Positions 16,756 through 25,140 of a DNA stretch of 64,000 bases are shown piece by piece (within the stretch, counting starts at the first letter, position 1; each line of letters starts with the position of its first letter). The DNA is taken from positions 1 through 64,000 of the forward strand of contig JACQDV010000006.1 of NCBI GenBank assembly GCA_016200915.1, in the 5' to 3' direction. The position numbers and the translations under genes are program-made. The notes beneath the pieces were generated by a model. It had not been told where the DNA came from. It did not search any database and was given only the letters and a program-made list of their open reading frames with translations. The DNA comes from Sphingobacteriales bacterium (lineage in GTDB: Bacteria; Bacteroidota; Bacteroidia; Chitinophagales; Chitinophagaceae).

Positions 16756-18276
16756 TTAAATTATATTCAGCATCTTCTGGGTAGCCTTTATTGCCGATAC
16801 TGTCTGATCACTATCCAAACCCCTTGTCTTGAACTCCTTATTATTATACTTCCAAGTAATTATTGTTTCGCACAACGCATCACTCTTACCACCGGGTGGA
16901 ATACGTACTGCATAATCTGTCAGTACGGGTAGTTCCAGTTTCTTTTGTTTGTAAATCTTTTTTAATGCATTCATAAAAGCATCGTACTGTCCATCACCCT
17001 GTGCATGTTCTTCAAACATTTCACCATCAACACATATGCGGAGTGTAACAGATGGGTTTAAATTTTTTGAATGAGTGAGCACATAGTTTTCAATCTTCAC
17101 TTTTTCTTCAATCGTATTGCTGTCCAATATATCAGAGATGATATAAGGTAAGTCAGCTTGTGTTACTACTTCTTTTCTATCACCTAATTCAATAATACGC
17201 TGCGTAACTTTTTTCAAATCCTCATCTGAAAGCTGGATGCCGAGTTGGTGTAAATTATTTTCAATATTCGCTTTGCCGCTTGTTTTACCCAATGCATATT
17301 TTCTTTGGCGACCAAAACGCTCGGGCATCAGTTCGCTGAAGTATAACTTATTCTTCTTATCACCATCAGCATGTATGCCGGCTGTTTGTGTAAACACATT
17401 TTCACCAACAATAGGTTTGTTTACTGCCACACGAAAACCGGAAAATGCTTCTACCATTTTACTTACATGATATAGTGATTTCTCCACCACAGATGTTTTT
17501 ACAGATGGCATAAAATCATTCATCACTGCAATAGCACTCGCCAACGGAGCATTACCTGCTCTCTCTCCCATCCCGTTTACAGTAAGATGCAAACCATTTG
17601 CACCAGCTTTTAATGCTTCCAGCACATTGGCTGTTCCCAAATCATAATCATTATGTCCATGAAAATCGAAATGAACACCGGGATATCGCTGAACAATGGA
17701 GGAAACAAATTCAAATACTTCGGATGGAATTAAAACACCCAATGTGTCGGGTAACATAATCCGCTTCACCGGTTGTTTTGTAAGAAAATCTAAATACTGG
17801 AAAACATATTCTTTGGAATGACGCATTCCATTACTCCAATCTTCAAGATAAACGCTAACGTCAATCTTTTTCTTTTTCGCCAGTTTTATTACTTCAGCTA
17901 TATCAGCAAAATGTTGTTCAGGAGTTTTCTTTAACTGATGTGTAAGATGATTTAATGAACCTTTGGTTAACAGGTTCATCACTTTTGCACCGGCTTGCTG
18001 CATCCATTCAATAGAAACTTTGCCGTCAACAAAAGTCAAAACTTCTACTTTATTAATAAACCCGTTTGCCTTCGCCCATTTGGTAATTTTCTTTACCGCA
18101 TCAAACTCCCCTTCCGATACTCGGGCGGAAGCTACTTCAATTCTATCGACTTTTACTTCTGTCAGTAACAGTTGTGCAATGGTTAATTTTTCAGAAGCAG
18201 AAAAGGATACTCCGCTGGTTTGTTCACCATCACGGAGAGTAGTGTCCATTATTTCAATGTAGCGTTGGGCAGGCAT
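16756..18276 (-). CDS. 2-isopropylmalate / (R)-citramalate synthase family protein
   Basis: Acetyl-CoA-dependent condensing enzyme of the DRE-TIM (HMGL-like) family with a C-terminal LeuA allosteric domain, 506 residues. The start ARYIEIMDTTLRDGEQTSGVSF-type region carries DTTLRDGEQ (metal and acid binding), and HGHNDYDLGTANVLEA near residue 210 provides the metal-binding histidines. The C-terminal third from about 380 includes VTLRICVDGEMFEEHAQGDG, typical of the LeuA regulatory domain. Placement between leuD and leuB says branched-chain synthesis. Sequence style is closer to the citramalate synthase-like subtype, so substrate (oxoisovalerate or pyruvate) is unresolved and no symbol is given. 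Confidence 0.85.
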   Translation of the reverse strand: MPAQRYIEIMDTTLRDGEQTSGVSFSASEKLTIAQLLLTEVKVDRIEVASARVSEGEFDAVKKITKWAKANGFINKVEVLTFVDGKVSIEWMQQAGAKVMNLLTKGSLNHLTHQLKKTPEQHFADIAEVIKLAKKKKIDVSVYLEDWSNGMRHSKEYVFQYLDFLTKQPVKRIMLPDTLGVLIPSEVFEFVSSIVQRYPGVHFDFHGHNDYDLGTANVLEALKAGANGLHLTVNGMGERAGNAPLASAIAVMNDFMPSVKTSVVEKSLYHVSKMVEAFSGFRVAVNKPIVGENVFTQTAGIHADGDKKNKLYFSELMPERFGRQRKYALGKTSGKANIENNLHQLGIQLSDEDLKKVTQRIIELGDRKEVVTQADLPYIISDILDSNTIEEKVKIENYVLTHSKNLNPSVTLRICVDGEMFEEHAQGDGQYDAFMNALKKIYKQKKLELPVLTDYAVRIPPGGKSDALCETIITWKYNNKEFKTRGLDSDQTVSAIKATQKMLNII

Positions 18277-18281
18277 TTATA

Positions 18282-18345
18282 GTTTATTGTTTGTGGTTTG
18301 TAGTTTATGGTTTATGGTTCTGAGTTTTGAGTTTGAAAGTTTAAG
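18282..18345. repeat. Degenerate 7-nt tandem array
   Basis: Units GTTTATT, GTTTGTG, GTTTGTA, GTTTATG, GTTTATG, GTTCTGA, GTTTTGA, GTTTGAA follow each other directly after the synthase start codon (upstream of it in gene sense). Beyond it, 18375-18410 has the related words ggcaactgctcactgccaac. Confidence 0.8.
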
Positions 18346-18406
18346 GGATTCAATATGCTCAAGAGAATAGCGAATGAGTTGCTGACTGGCAACTGCTCAC
18401 TGCCAA

Positions 18407-19003
18407 CTAATAAATACTGCTCGCCGCAACTTTTTGTATATCGTCCTTTACCGATTGTAAGAAATCAATATCATCATAACCATTTAACAGGTTATTCTTT
18501 TTATAACCATTGATGTCGAATGATTCTTTTTCACCTGTTGCTAAAATGGTGATGCTTTGTGCAGGAAGATTTACTTCCAACTCAGTATTAGGATCTGCTT
18601 CAATTGCTTTAAATATCTTATCCAAAAACTCCGGACTTACAGTTACCGGCAGAATACCAATATTCAATGAGTTGCCTTTAAAGATATCAGCAAAGAAGCT
18701 GGATACCACACAACGTAAACCATAATCATAAATAGCCCATGCAGCATGTTCACGACTGCTACCACTTCCAAAATTCTTTCCCCCAACTAATATCTTGCCA
18801 GAATAGATTGGGTTATTTAAAACAAAATCTTTTTTAGGAGTATCATCAGCATTATAACGCCAGTCACGAAACAGGTTATCACCAAATCCTTTTCTCTCAG
18901 TTGCTTTTAAGAAACGGGCAGGAATGATCTGGTCTGTATCCACATTCTCAATCGGCATGGGTACTGCTGAACTTTTTAATATGTTGAATTTATCGTAAGC
19001 CAT
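18407..19003 (-). CDS. leuD: 3-isopropylmalate dehydratase small subunit
   Basis: Swivelling domain of the isopropylmalate isomerase, which with LeuC converts 2- to 3-isopropylmalate. The 198-residue product starts [20 protein letters not shown] and has [14 protein letters not shown] and [20 protein letters not shown], the substrate-loop signature. The frame is open 27 codons further to 19084, but that part (rich in Asn, Gln, Thr) is encoded entirely by word-repeat DNA and is not homologous sequence, so the start at 19003 is preferred. It lies 100 bp downstream of leuC. Confidence 0.93.
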   Translation of the reverse strand: MAYDKFNILKSSAVPMPIENVDTDQIIPARFLKATERKGFGDNLFRDWRYNADDTPKKDFVLNNPIYSGKILVGGKNFGSGSSREHAAWAIYDYGLRCVVSSFFADIFKGNSLNIGILPVTVSPEFLDKIFKAIEADPNTELEVNLPAQSITILATGEKESFDINGYKKNNLLNGYDDIDFLQSVKDDIQKVAASSIY

Positions 19004-19103
19004 ATCTGGTTGCTGGTTTTTAGTTTCTGGTTTCTGGTTGTTTGTTGTTTGTTGCTGGTTATTTGTTTTCCGGTCATCTGTCAACTGTCATCTGTCAACT
19101 TCT
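19004..19103. repeat. Word-repeat spacer between leuC and leuD
   Basis: Composed of recurring short words such as ggttgctggtttttagtttc, tttgttgtttgttgctgg and tcatctgtcaactgtcatct. The 19071-19103 part, read on the minus strand, is almost identical to 34951-34983 inside the ABC-F gene. It has an open frame in phase with leuD, which explains the spuriously long leuD frame. Confidence 0.8.
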
Positions 19104-20501
19104 TCAGGCAATCAATTCCCTCGGGTCAGTAACAACACCAGTTACCGCTGCAGCAGCTGCCACTAACGGACTCGCCAGCATCGTTCTTGCGCCGGGGCCT
19201 TGTCTTCCTTCAAAGTTTCTGTTGCTGGTACTCACTGCATATTTACCTGCAGGAATTTTATCATCATTCATTGCCAGGCATGCTGAGCAACCAGGTTGAC
19301 GTAATTCAAAACCAGCTTCAGTTAATATGTCCAAAATACCTTCATCTTTTATTTGCTGTTCTACAATGTGTGAACCGGGAACAATCCATGCCGTAACATT
19401 ATCAGCTTTCTTTCTTCCTTTTACAATAGAAGCAAATGCACGGAAATCTTCAATACGTCCATTGGTACAACTGCCAATGAAAACATAATCTACTTTTTTA
19501 CCCAGCAAAGCATCATCTTCATGAAAGCCCATGTAGTTGAGCGATTTTTCGTAGCTGGCTTTACTGTTACCTGTTTCAGCAGTAACAGGAATATGTTGTG
19601 TGATACCTGTTCCCATACCAGGATTAGTACCATAAGTGATCATTGGTTCAATATCCTTCGCTTCAAAATTGTATTCTAAATCAAATGTGGCATCTGCATC
19701 TGTTTTTAATGTTTTCCAGTAGGCTAATGCTTTATCCCATGCTTCACCTTTTGGAGCTTTATCTTTTCCTTTGATGTAAGCAAACGTTGTTTCATCAGGA
19801 GCAATCATTCCACCACGGGCACCCATTTCTATACTCATATTACACACCGTCATTCTTCCTTCCATGCTCATGTTCTCAAACACTTCACCGGCAAACTCTA
19901 CAAAATATCCGGTGGCACCGGCAGCAGTTAATTTAGAAATAATATAAAGAACAACATCTTTTGGTAAAATGCCTTTACCCAATTTTCCATTTACATTAAT
20001 ACGCATCTTCTTTGGCTTGGGCTGCATGATACATTGTGAAGACAATACCATCTCCACTTCAGAAGTACCAATACCAAAAGCAATACAACCAAAAGCACCA
20101 TGAGTAGAAGTATGTGAATCACCACACACTATTGTCATGCCTGGCAATGTAATTCCATTTTCAGGACCTACCACATGTACAATACCATTCTTTGGGTTAC
20201 CCAATCCCCAATGCGATATGCCATATTTAGCAGCATTTGTTTCCAATGCTTTTAATTGATTGGCAGAAAGCGGATCTGCCACCGGCAAATGCTGATTAAT
20301 AGTTGGCGTGTTGTGATCGGCAGTAGCAAATGTTCTTTCGGGGAACATTACTTTCAGCCCTCTTTGCTCCAAACCAAGGAACGCAACGGGGCTGGTTACT
20401 TCATGAATAAAATGACGATCAATAAAAAACACATCGGGACCATCTGCTATGTGGCTGACCACATGACTATCCCACACCTTATCAAACAATGTACTGGGCA
20501 T
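19104..20501 (-). CDS. leuC: 3-isopropylmalate dehydratase large subunit
   Basis: Aconitase-family subunit carrying the [4Fe-4S] cluster of isopropylmalate isomerase, 465 residues. Motifs include [11 protein letters not shown] at the start, [24 protein letters not shown], the cluster cysteine in IGSCTNGR and the paired cysteines in [13 protein letters not shown]-rich C-terminus with [17 protein letters not shown] is typical. It is the first gene of the minus-strand leu series. A minus-strand GAACTTTG about 40 bp upstream is a one-mismatch match to the -7 box. Confidence 0.95.
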   Translation of the reverse strand: MPSTLFDKVWDSHVVSHIADGPDVFFIDRHFIHEVTSPVAFLGLEQRGLKVMFPERTFATADHNTPTINQHLPVADPLSANQLKALETNAAKYGISHWGLGNPKNGIVHVVGPENGITLPGMTIVCGDSHTSTHGAFGCIAFGIGTSEVEMVLSSQCIMQPKPKKMRINVNGKLGKGILPKDVVLYIISKLTAAGATGYFVEFAGEVFENMSMEGRMTVCNMSIEMGARGGMIAPDETTFAYIKGKDKAPKGEAWDKALAYWKTLKTDADATFDLEYNFEAKDIEPMITYGTNPGMGTGITQHIPVTAETGNSKASYEKSLNYMGFHEDDALLGKKVDYVFIGSCTNGRIEDFRAFASIVKGRKKADNVTAWIVPGSHIVEQQIKDEGILDILTEAGFELRQPGCSACLAMNDDKIPAGKYAVSTSNRNFEGRQGPGARTMLASPLVAAAAAVTGVVTDPRELIA

Positions 20502-20958
20502 ATGCTTTTGTAATTTTTTAAATGGAATGCAAAGTTCCTAAAAACTAAGCAAATAGCTTTGATTTGTCTTAAGTTTCTTTAAGCTTTTGAGCTGATTATT
20601 AGAAATAATTCGGCAATTACTAACAGCCATTTGTTTAAAATTTGAAGATTTGATAATTTGAAGATTAGGGAATGAGGAATGTTTGTTTTTTGATACCAGC
20701 AGTAGTTCATTAGGAATCGTCTGTTGCGTCGCACACTTCATGGTTCGGAACTTTATTGAACATATTTATACTTCACCAATCTTCCGGTCAGAGTTGTGTT
20801 TGCGAAATGTTTTGTTTGTACTTTAGTGAATAAGAAAGTTATCGCAACCTACGGCGACATCGCAACCATTAATCAGACTACCTTAAATGAGCATTTTTAA
20901 AACCAAAATCTAAAGAGAACTATTGCCGACGCCTTATTAACGCCACGATTTATTTAGA
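20502..20958. other. Divergent intergenic region with dispersed accessory-flank sequences
   Basis: Between leuC (minus) and the RecQ-PRTase gene (plus). Three parts are visible: A/T-rich gaagatttgataatttgaag words at 20640-20665; a block at 20692-20756 (TACCAGC...TGTTGCGTCGCACACTTCAT) that has a diverged copy at 30162-30222; and 20806-20840 (TTTTGTTTGTACTTTAGTG, then AATAAGAAAGTT) that has a diverged copy at 27773-27808. The last may hold the promoter of the RecQ operon, since TACTTTAG is one step from TAnnTTTG. Confidence 0.6.
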
Positions 20959-22965
20959 ATGACACGACAAGAAGCAGAGAAAGTATTACAGCAAAGATTT
21001 AAACTACCGAGGTTCTATGATGAGCAATGGGAAACTATTGAAAAGATTTTCAAAGGTGAAAGAGTGTTGCTGATTGAAAAGACAGGCTTCGGAAAATCAC
21101 TTTGCTTTCAATTCCCTGCAACTCTGTTTGACGGAACAACAGTAATTTTTTCTCCCCTTATTGCTTTAATGCGTGACCAAGTAAAAAAACTAACCGCACT
21201 TGGTATTTCAGCAAAGTGCATCAATAGTGAACAGACCTCAGAAGAAAATTCACAAATCATCAACGAAGCAAAATCAGGCAAAATAAAAATTCTATACATC
21301 GCACCTGAGAGACAAGAGAACAATGAATGGATTGAAGCTACAAGACAAATGAATCTTAAAATGGTTGTAGTTGACGAAGCACATTGTATTTCAGTTTGGG
21401 GACACGACTTCCGTCCAGCATTCAGAAGGATTATAAACCTTGTAAAACTTTTGCCGAGTGGACTTCCAGTCCTTGCAACGACAGCAACTGCAACAAAAAG
21501 AGTTGAGCAAGATGTGGCTCAACAAATTGGTGGGAATATTTCAAAACTTAGAGGTAACTTGATGAGAGATAACTTCAAACTCTTTGTTGTGAAAGTAAAT
21601 TCAGAAGATGAGAAGTTAATTTGGTTAGGGAAAAATTTGGAGAAACTCCCGGGTTCAGGAATTCTTTATACAGGAACAAGAGTTGCCACAGAAATTTATT
21701 CCAAATGGTTTGAGCATCTGAAAATTTCTTCCACAGCTTACAACGCAGGACTTGACCCCGAATCAAGAATTGCAATTGAAAACGGTTTGATGAATAATAA
21801 ATGGAAGTGTATCATTTCCACAAACGCATTGGGAATGGGAATTGACAAGCCCGATATTCGGTTTGTCATTCACACACAAATTCCTCAATCACCGATACAC
21901 TACTATCAAGAAATAGGGAGAGCAGGGAGAGACGGGCAACCTTCCTACATAATTTTATTTTACAACACGGAAGACAAAAAATTACCCGAAGCATTTATTG
22001 AAGGAGGCAGACCTTCAATAAAGAAATACGAAAAAGTAATCGCTGCTGTAAAAGCAGAATTACTTGGTGAAAGAGATTTAATGCGTAGAACAAATTTGAA
22101 ACAAAATCAAATCAGAATAATTAAAGCTGACTTAATTGAGCAAAAAATAATCCGGCAATTAGCGAACAAGAAATTTGAATACATTTTTGATGCTCCTGCT
22201 CTTGACACAAAAGCATTTGAAGAACTTCGTGCAGCCAAAACAAAAGACCTTGATAGCATGATTCAGTATGTAGAAACTACTGAATCACGAATGAAATTTC
22301 TTTGCGACTATTTAGGCGATTCATCAAATCATACATTTACAAATTGTGACAACACAGGAGAGAAAAAAATTGTAGTTCAAGTTACACCCGAATGGACAGA
22401 AAAGTTGCAAGCATTCAGAGAAGATTACTTCCCTGAATTAACTGTGGAGTCAAGAGACTCAAACATCGTTAACGGAGTTGCGTCTTCTTATTATGGAGTT
22501 TCCAATGTAGGTTCAGCACTTCATCGTTCAAAATATGAAGGTGGTGGCGACTTCCCAAACTTCCTTGTGAGTTTAGTTCTCAAAGCTTTTAGAAAAAAAT
22601 TCGGACAAGAGAAATTTGACTTGGTTGTTTATGTTCCGCCAACATCGTCAGGCGATTTGGTGAAAACATTTGCAACTACAGTCGCTCAAATTTTGAAATT
22701 CCCAATCTCACACAACTTGAAAAAGCAGCGACAAACTTCAGAACAAAAGGTGTTTGAAAACAGCTACTTGAAATCTGACAATGTTAAAGATGCTTTCACA
22801 CTTTCAGAGCCAAACGAAGTAAACGGAAAAAGCATTTTACTCATTGACGACATTTTTGACAGTGGCGCAACCGTGAAAGAAGTAGGAAGAATATTAACTA
22901 CCTTTGGAGCGATAAAAATTGCCCCAATTGTTATAGCAAGAACAGTAGGGGGCGACTTAGTATGA
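20959..22965 (+). CDS. RecQ-family helicase fused to a C-terminal phosphoribosyltransferase domain
   Basis: A 668-residue fusion. Residues about 15-200 form the first helicase domain: motif I KTGFGKS (41-47), motif II DEAH (139-142) and TTATAT (174-179). The second has motif V-like STNALGMGIDKPDI (287-300) and motif VI QEIGRAGRDGQ (317-327). A winged-helix/zinc-like part follows to about 470, but only Cys449 and Cys463 of the usual four zinc cysteines are seen, and there is no HRDC domain. Residues about 552-668 form a type I phosphoribosyltransferase with the PRPP loop LLIDDIFDSGATV (627-639). The gene overlaps dprA-like by 4 bp (ATGA). Helicase plus PRTase plus DprA suggests a DNA-sensing defence or toxin-antitoxin unit rather than routine RecQ repair; this is inference. 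Confidence 0.88.
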   Translation: MTRQEAEKVLQQRFKLPRFYDEQWETIEKIFKGERVLLIEKTGFGKSLCFQFPATLFDGTTVIFSPLIALMRDQVKKLTALGISAKCINSEQTSEENSQIINEAKSGKIKILYIAPERQENNEWIEATRQMNLKMVVVDEAHCISVWGHDFRPAFRRIINLVKLLPSGLPVLATTATATKRVEQDVAQQIGGNISKLRGNLMRDNFKLFVVKVNSEDEKLIWLGKNLEKLPGSGILYTGTRVATEIYSKWFEHLKISSTAYNAGLDPESRIAIENGLMNNKWKCIISTNALGMGIDKPDIRFVIHTQIPQSPIHYYQEIGRAGRDGQPSYIILFYNTEDKKLPEAFIEGGRPSIKKYEKVIAAVKAELLGERDLMRRTNLKQNQIRIIKADLIEQKIIRQLANKKFEYIFDAPALDTKAFEELRAAKTKDLDSMIQYVETTESRMKFLCDYLGDSSNHTFTNCDNTGEKKIVVQVTPEWTEKLQAFREDYFPELTVESRDSNIVNGVASSYYGVSNVGSALHRSKYEGGGDFPNFLVSLVLKAFRKKFGQEKFDLVVYVPPTSSGDLVKTFATTVAQILKFPISHNLKKQRQTSEQKVFENSYLKSDNVKDAFTLSEPNEVNGKSILLIDDIFDSGATVKEVGRILTTFGAIKIAPIVIARTVGGDLV

Positions 22966-24110
22966 ATAACGAAGCAACATACTGGATAGCATTGGCACAT
23001 TTGCCAAGATGGGGGCATTTAAAAATAAATACCCTCATTATAAAATTCTATCACGAAAACAAAATTTCTATTGAGGAGTTTTTTAATCTTTCCGAAAGTC
23101 AGTGGAGGACAGATTACCAGTTAGACGAGAAGCAAATTTCCGATTTACTTCAAGCTAAATCAGAATTGGCAAGCAATGCCTTTTTAGCAGAATCATTCTT
23201 CAATCAGGGTTTTGAGTTGATTCCAATTGTATTACCCGGGTTTTCTAAAACCCTGAAAGGAAATTTAAAGGCGACTCACTCACCTGCCGTTCTTTATGTG
23301 AAAGGAAACAAAAAAATTCTTGAAGAAAAATCTATTGCAATTGTTGGTTCAAGGGATGCTTCAGAAATTGCTCTGAAATTCACTGACAACATTGCAAAAC
23401 TTGCAAGCAAAGAATATAAAGTCGTGGTAAGTGGCTTTGCAAAAGGTGTTGACAAGCAAGCATTGGATTCAGCAATAAATTACAAAGGACAAAGTATAAT
23501 CGTTCTACCGCAAGGAATCATGACATTTGATTCAGGATTCAAAAAATATTATTCTCAAATCACAAACGGAGATGTTTTAGTTCTAAGCACATTCTTTCCG
23601 AAAGCACCTTGGAGAGCAGAGTTAGCAATGGCAAGGAATCCGATTATCTACGGACTTGCAGATGAAATTTATGTTGCTGAATCAGCAGAGAAAGGCGGAA
23701 CATGGAGTGGAGTTGTTGACGGATTAAGAAAGCAAAGAAAGATTTTTGTTCGGCAACCAACTGCTGGAGAAAAGAACGCAAACTTGCTTTTGATTCAAAA
23801 AGGAGCAGTGCCAGTTGACTTTGACGGAAATGTAGTTTCTAAAGCTTACAACACAACAATAAATGAGCAAGTATCAATAGTTCAAGAACCAAACGAATCA
23901 GAATCAATTGACAAGAAAATTCGTTCAGCTTTTAATGGCAGACCGCTACATGCAAACGAACTTCTTGCTAAACTTGGAATGGATTGGACGGTAAAGAAAT
24001 TAACAGCTTACTTAAAGAAACTTGACTTCATTGAGATTGTGAAAGAAAAAAGAACCAATCTATACAAGTTGAAAGGTTCAGGCGACTCTTCACAACAGAC
24101 ATTATTTTAG
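22962..24110 (+). CDS. DprA/Smf-family DNA-binding protein paired with RecQ-PRTase
   Basis: A 382-residue DprA-like protein. Residues 1-90 are a helical SAM/HhH-like start; a Rossmann (LOG-type) domain spans about 95-300 with IAIVGSRDAS (125-134), VVVSGFAKGVDKQALDSA (154-171) and LSTFFPKAPWRAELAMARNP (208-227); about 310-375 is a winged helix (HANELLAKLGMDWTVKKLTA). The canonical SGxAxGID has become SGFAKGVDKQ, a divergence seen in non-competence DprA relatives. The last five residues, QQTLF, fit the QxxLF beta-clamp-binding consensus. Its start codon lies inside the stop of the RecQ-PRTase gene. In ShosTA-type systems a DprA protein neutralises a PRTase toxin; an equivalent role is inferred here. 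Confidence 0.88.
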   Translation: MNNEATYWIALAHLPRWGHLKINTLIIKFYHENKISIEEFFNLSESQWRTDYQLDEKQISDLLQAKSELASNAFLAESFFNQGFELIPIVLPGFSKTLKGNLKATHSPAVLYVKGNKKILEEKSIAIVGSRDASEIALKFTDNIAKLASKEYKVVVSGFAKGVDKQALDSAINYKGQSIIVLPQGIMTFDSGFKKYYSQITNGDVLVLSTFFPKAPWRAELAMARNPIIYGLADEIYVAESAEKGGTWSGVVDGLRKQRKIFVRQPTAGEKNANLLLIQKGAVPVDFDGNVVSKAYNTTINEQVSIVQEPNESESIDKKIRSAFNGRPLHANELLAKLGMDWTVKKLTAYLKKLDFIEIVKEKRTNLYKLKGSGDSSQQTLF

Positions 24111-24206
24111 TAACTAAAAAACATACGCCTACCCTTCTGAAAACAGAAAGACAGCCGTTAACAGGATTTTTAATTAAACTCATTCACACTATCTCAGGAC
24201 GAGTCA

Positions 24207-24262
24207 CCCAAGGTGTCCTGCCGGATTGTACATAGCAAGGCACCCGATGGGGATAAAACAAC
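24207..24262. repeat. Downstream flank sequence of the RecQ/DprA unit
   Basis: Contains an imperfect hairpin (GGAC...CACC-CAA-GGTG-TCC) and then GATTGTACATAGCAAGGCACC. The last part recurs at 28388-28410 as GATTGTGCATAGCCAGGCACC, downstream of another accessory gene where it also follows a GGTGTCC-type hairpin. Confidence 0.55.
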
Positions 24263-24283
24263 AAATACTTAAATCGAATTTAC

Positions 24284-24718
24284 ATGATCGCTAAATTTAA
24301 ATTCTTCTCCCTCATCTTCGCCATTATAACTTTGATAAGCTGTAAAACCAGTCAACTGAATCACTCATCCACTCCGCAAACCGGCATGTTTAAGGTAGCA
24401 ATACTTTATCCCAATGGAGAAGATAAAACCTTTGACATGGATTATTATGAAAAAAAGCATATGCCAATGGTAGCTGGATTTTTGGGAACCAATTTAAAAT
24501 TTTATGAGATAGATAAAGGCATAGCCGGCAGAACACCTAATGATAAAGTACCTTTTGTGGCTATAGGTTATTTTTACATTACTGATGTTGCTGAATACAA
24601 TAAAGCAATAGCACAAAACAGGGAGGCAATTATCGGTGACTTTAAAAATTATACCAACATTCAGCCGGTTGTACAGATGAGTGAGATAAAACAATTAGTT
24701 CAAAATAATATTAAATAA
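24284..24718 (+). CDS. EthD-domain lipoprotein
   Basis: A 144-residue protein with a lipoprotein signal (ending LISC, Cys20) and a dimeric alpha/beta-barrel domain of the EthD type: MFKVAILYPNGEDKTFDMDY, EKKHMPMVAGFL and FVAIGYFYITDVAEYNKAI. EthD-like proteins bind or help degrade small organic compounds, but the exact role is rarely known. It stands alone between the RecQ/DprA unit and a gene-free stretch. Lipid anchoring is unusual for this mostly cytosolic family. Confidence 0.8.
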   Translation: MIAKFKFFSLIFAIITLISCKTSQLNHSSTPQTGMFKVAILYPNGEDKTFDMDYYEKKHMPMVAGFLGTNLKFYEIDKGIAGRTPNDKVPFVAIGYFYITDVAEYNKAIAQNREAIIGDFKNYTNIQPVVQMSEIKQLVQNNIK

Positions 24719-25140
24719 AGACCCTGCAGCATCAGAGAACAACAGTACAAATTTTCATCAATAGTATTTCAAATGCGTCCGGCAACAGGCGGGAGCAAAG
24801 ACCAGGCCATGAGGAAATAAAAACACACTGTTTGAAACTCTTTTATTCTTTATCCTGTGGGTGACTTTGAAGAGCAAAAAAAATTACCGTTAACCAAAAG
24901 AAGTTTTTAACTCTGGATTTTATGAATTAGATTTAAAGATTCTTTTCCCTCACTTGTCGAAATCCATTTCCGCATGAGAAAAGTGAAGATGCTTTCCTTT
25001 CAGACTCCTTGTTTTTTTAAATCCCAGCAACACAGTTGAAGTATTAAGTGTCGTCTCCATAAGTCGTGCGGCACGAATCATGTTAACAGCAAATTGATTC
25101 AGTTTACTTCATCCGTAACAAAAAAGAACAAACACATTGT
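24719..25140. other. Gene-free stretch of about 420 bases
   Basis: No open frame with protein-like character, tRNA or clear repeat is visible. The promoter for the MFS/methyltransferase pair should be in its right part, but no clean TAnnTTTG box was found. Confidence 0.4.

Noticed and set aside
20502-20600. Leucine leader peptide or attenuator upstream of leuC
   Set aside because: No short Leu-rich frame with a terminator/antiterminator hairpin was seen on the minus strand.
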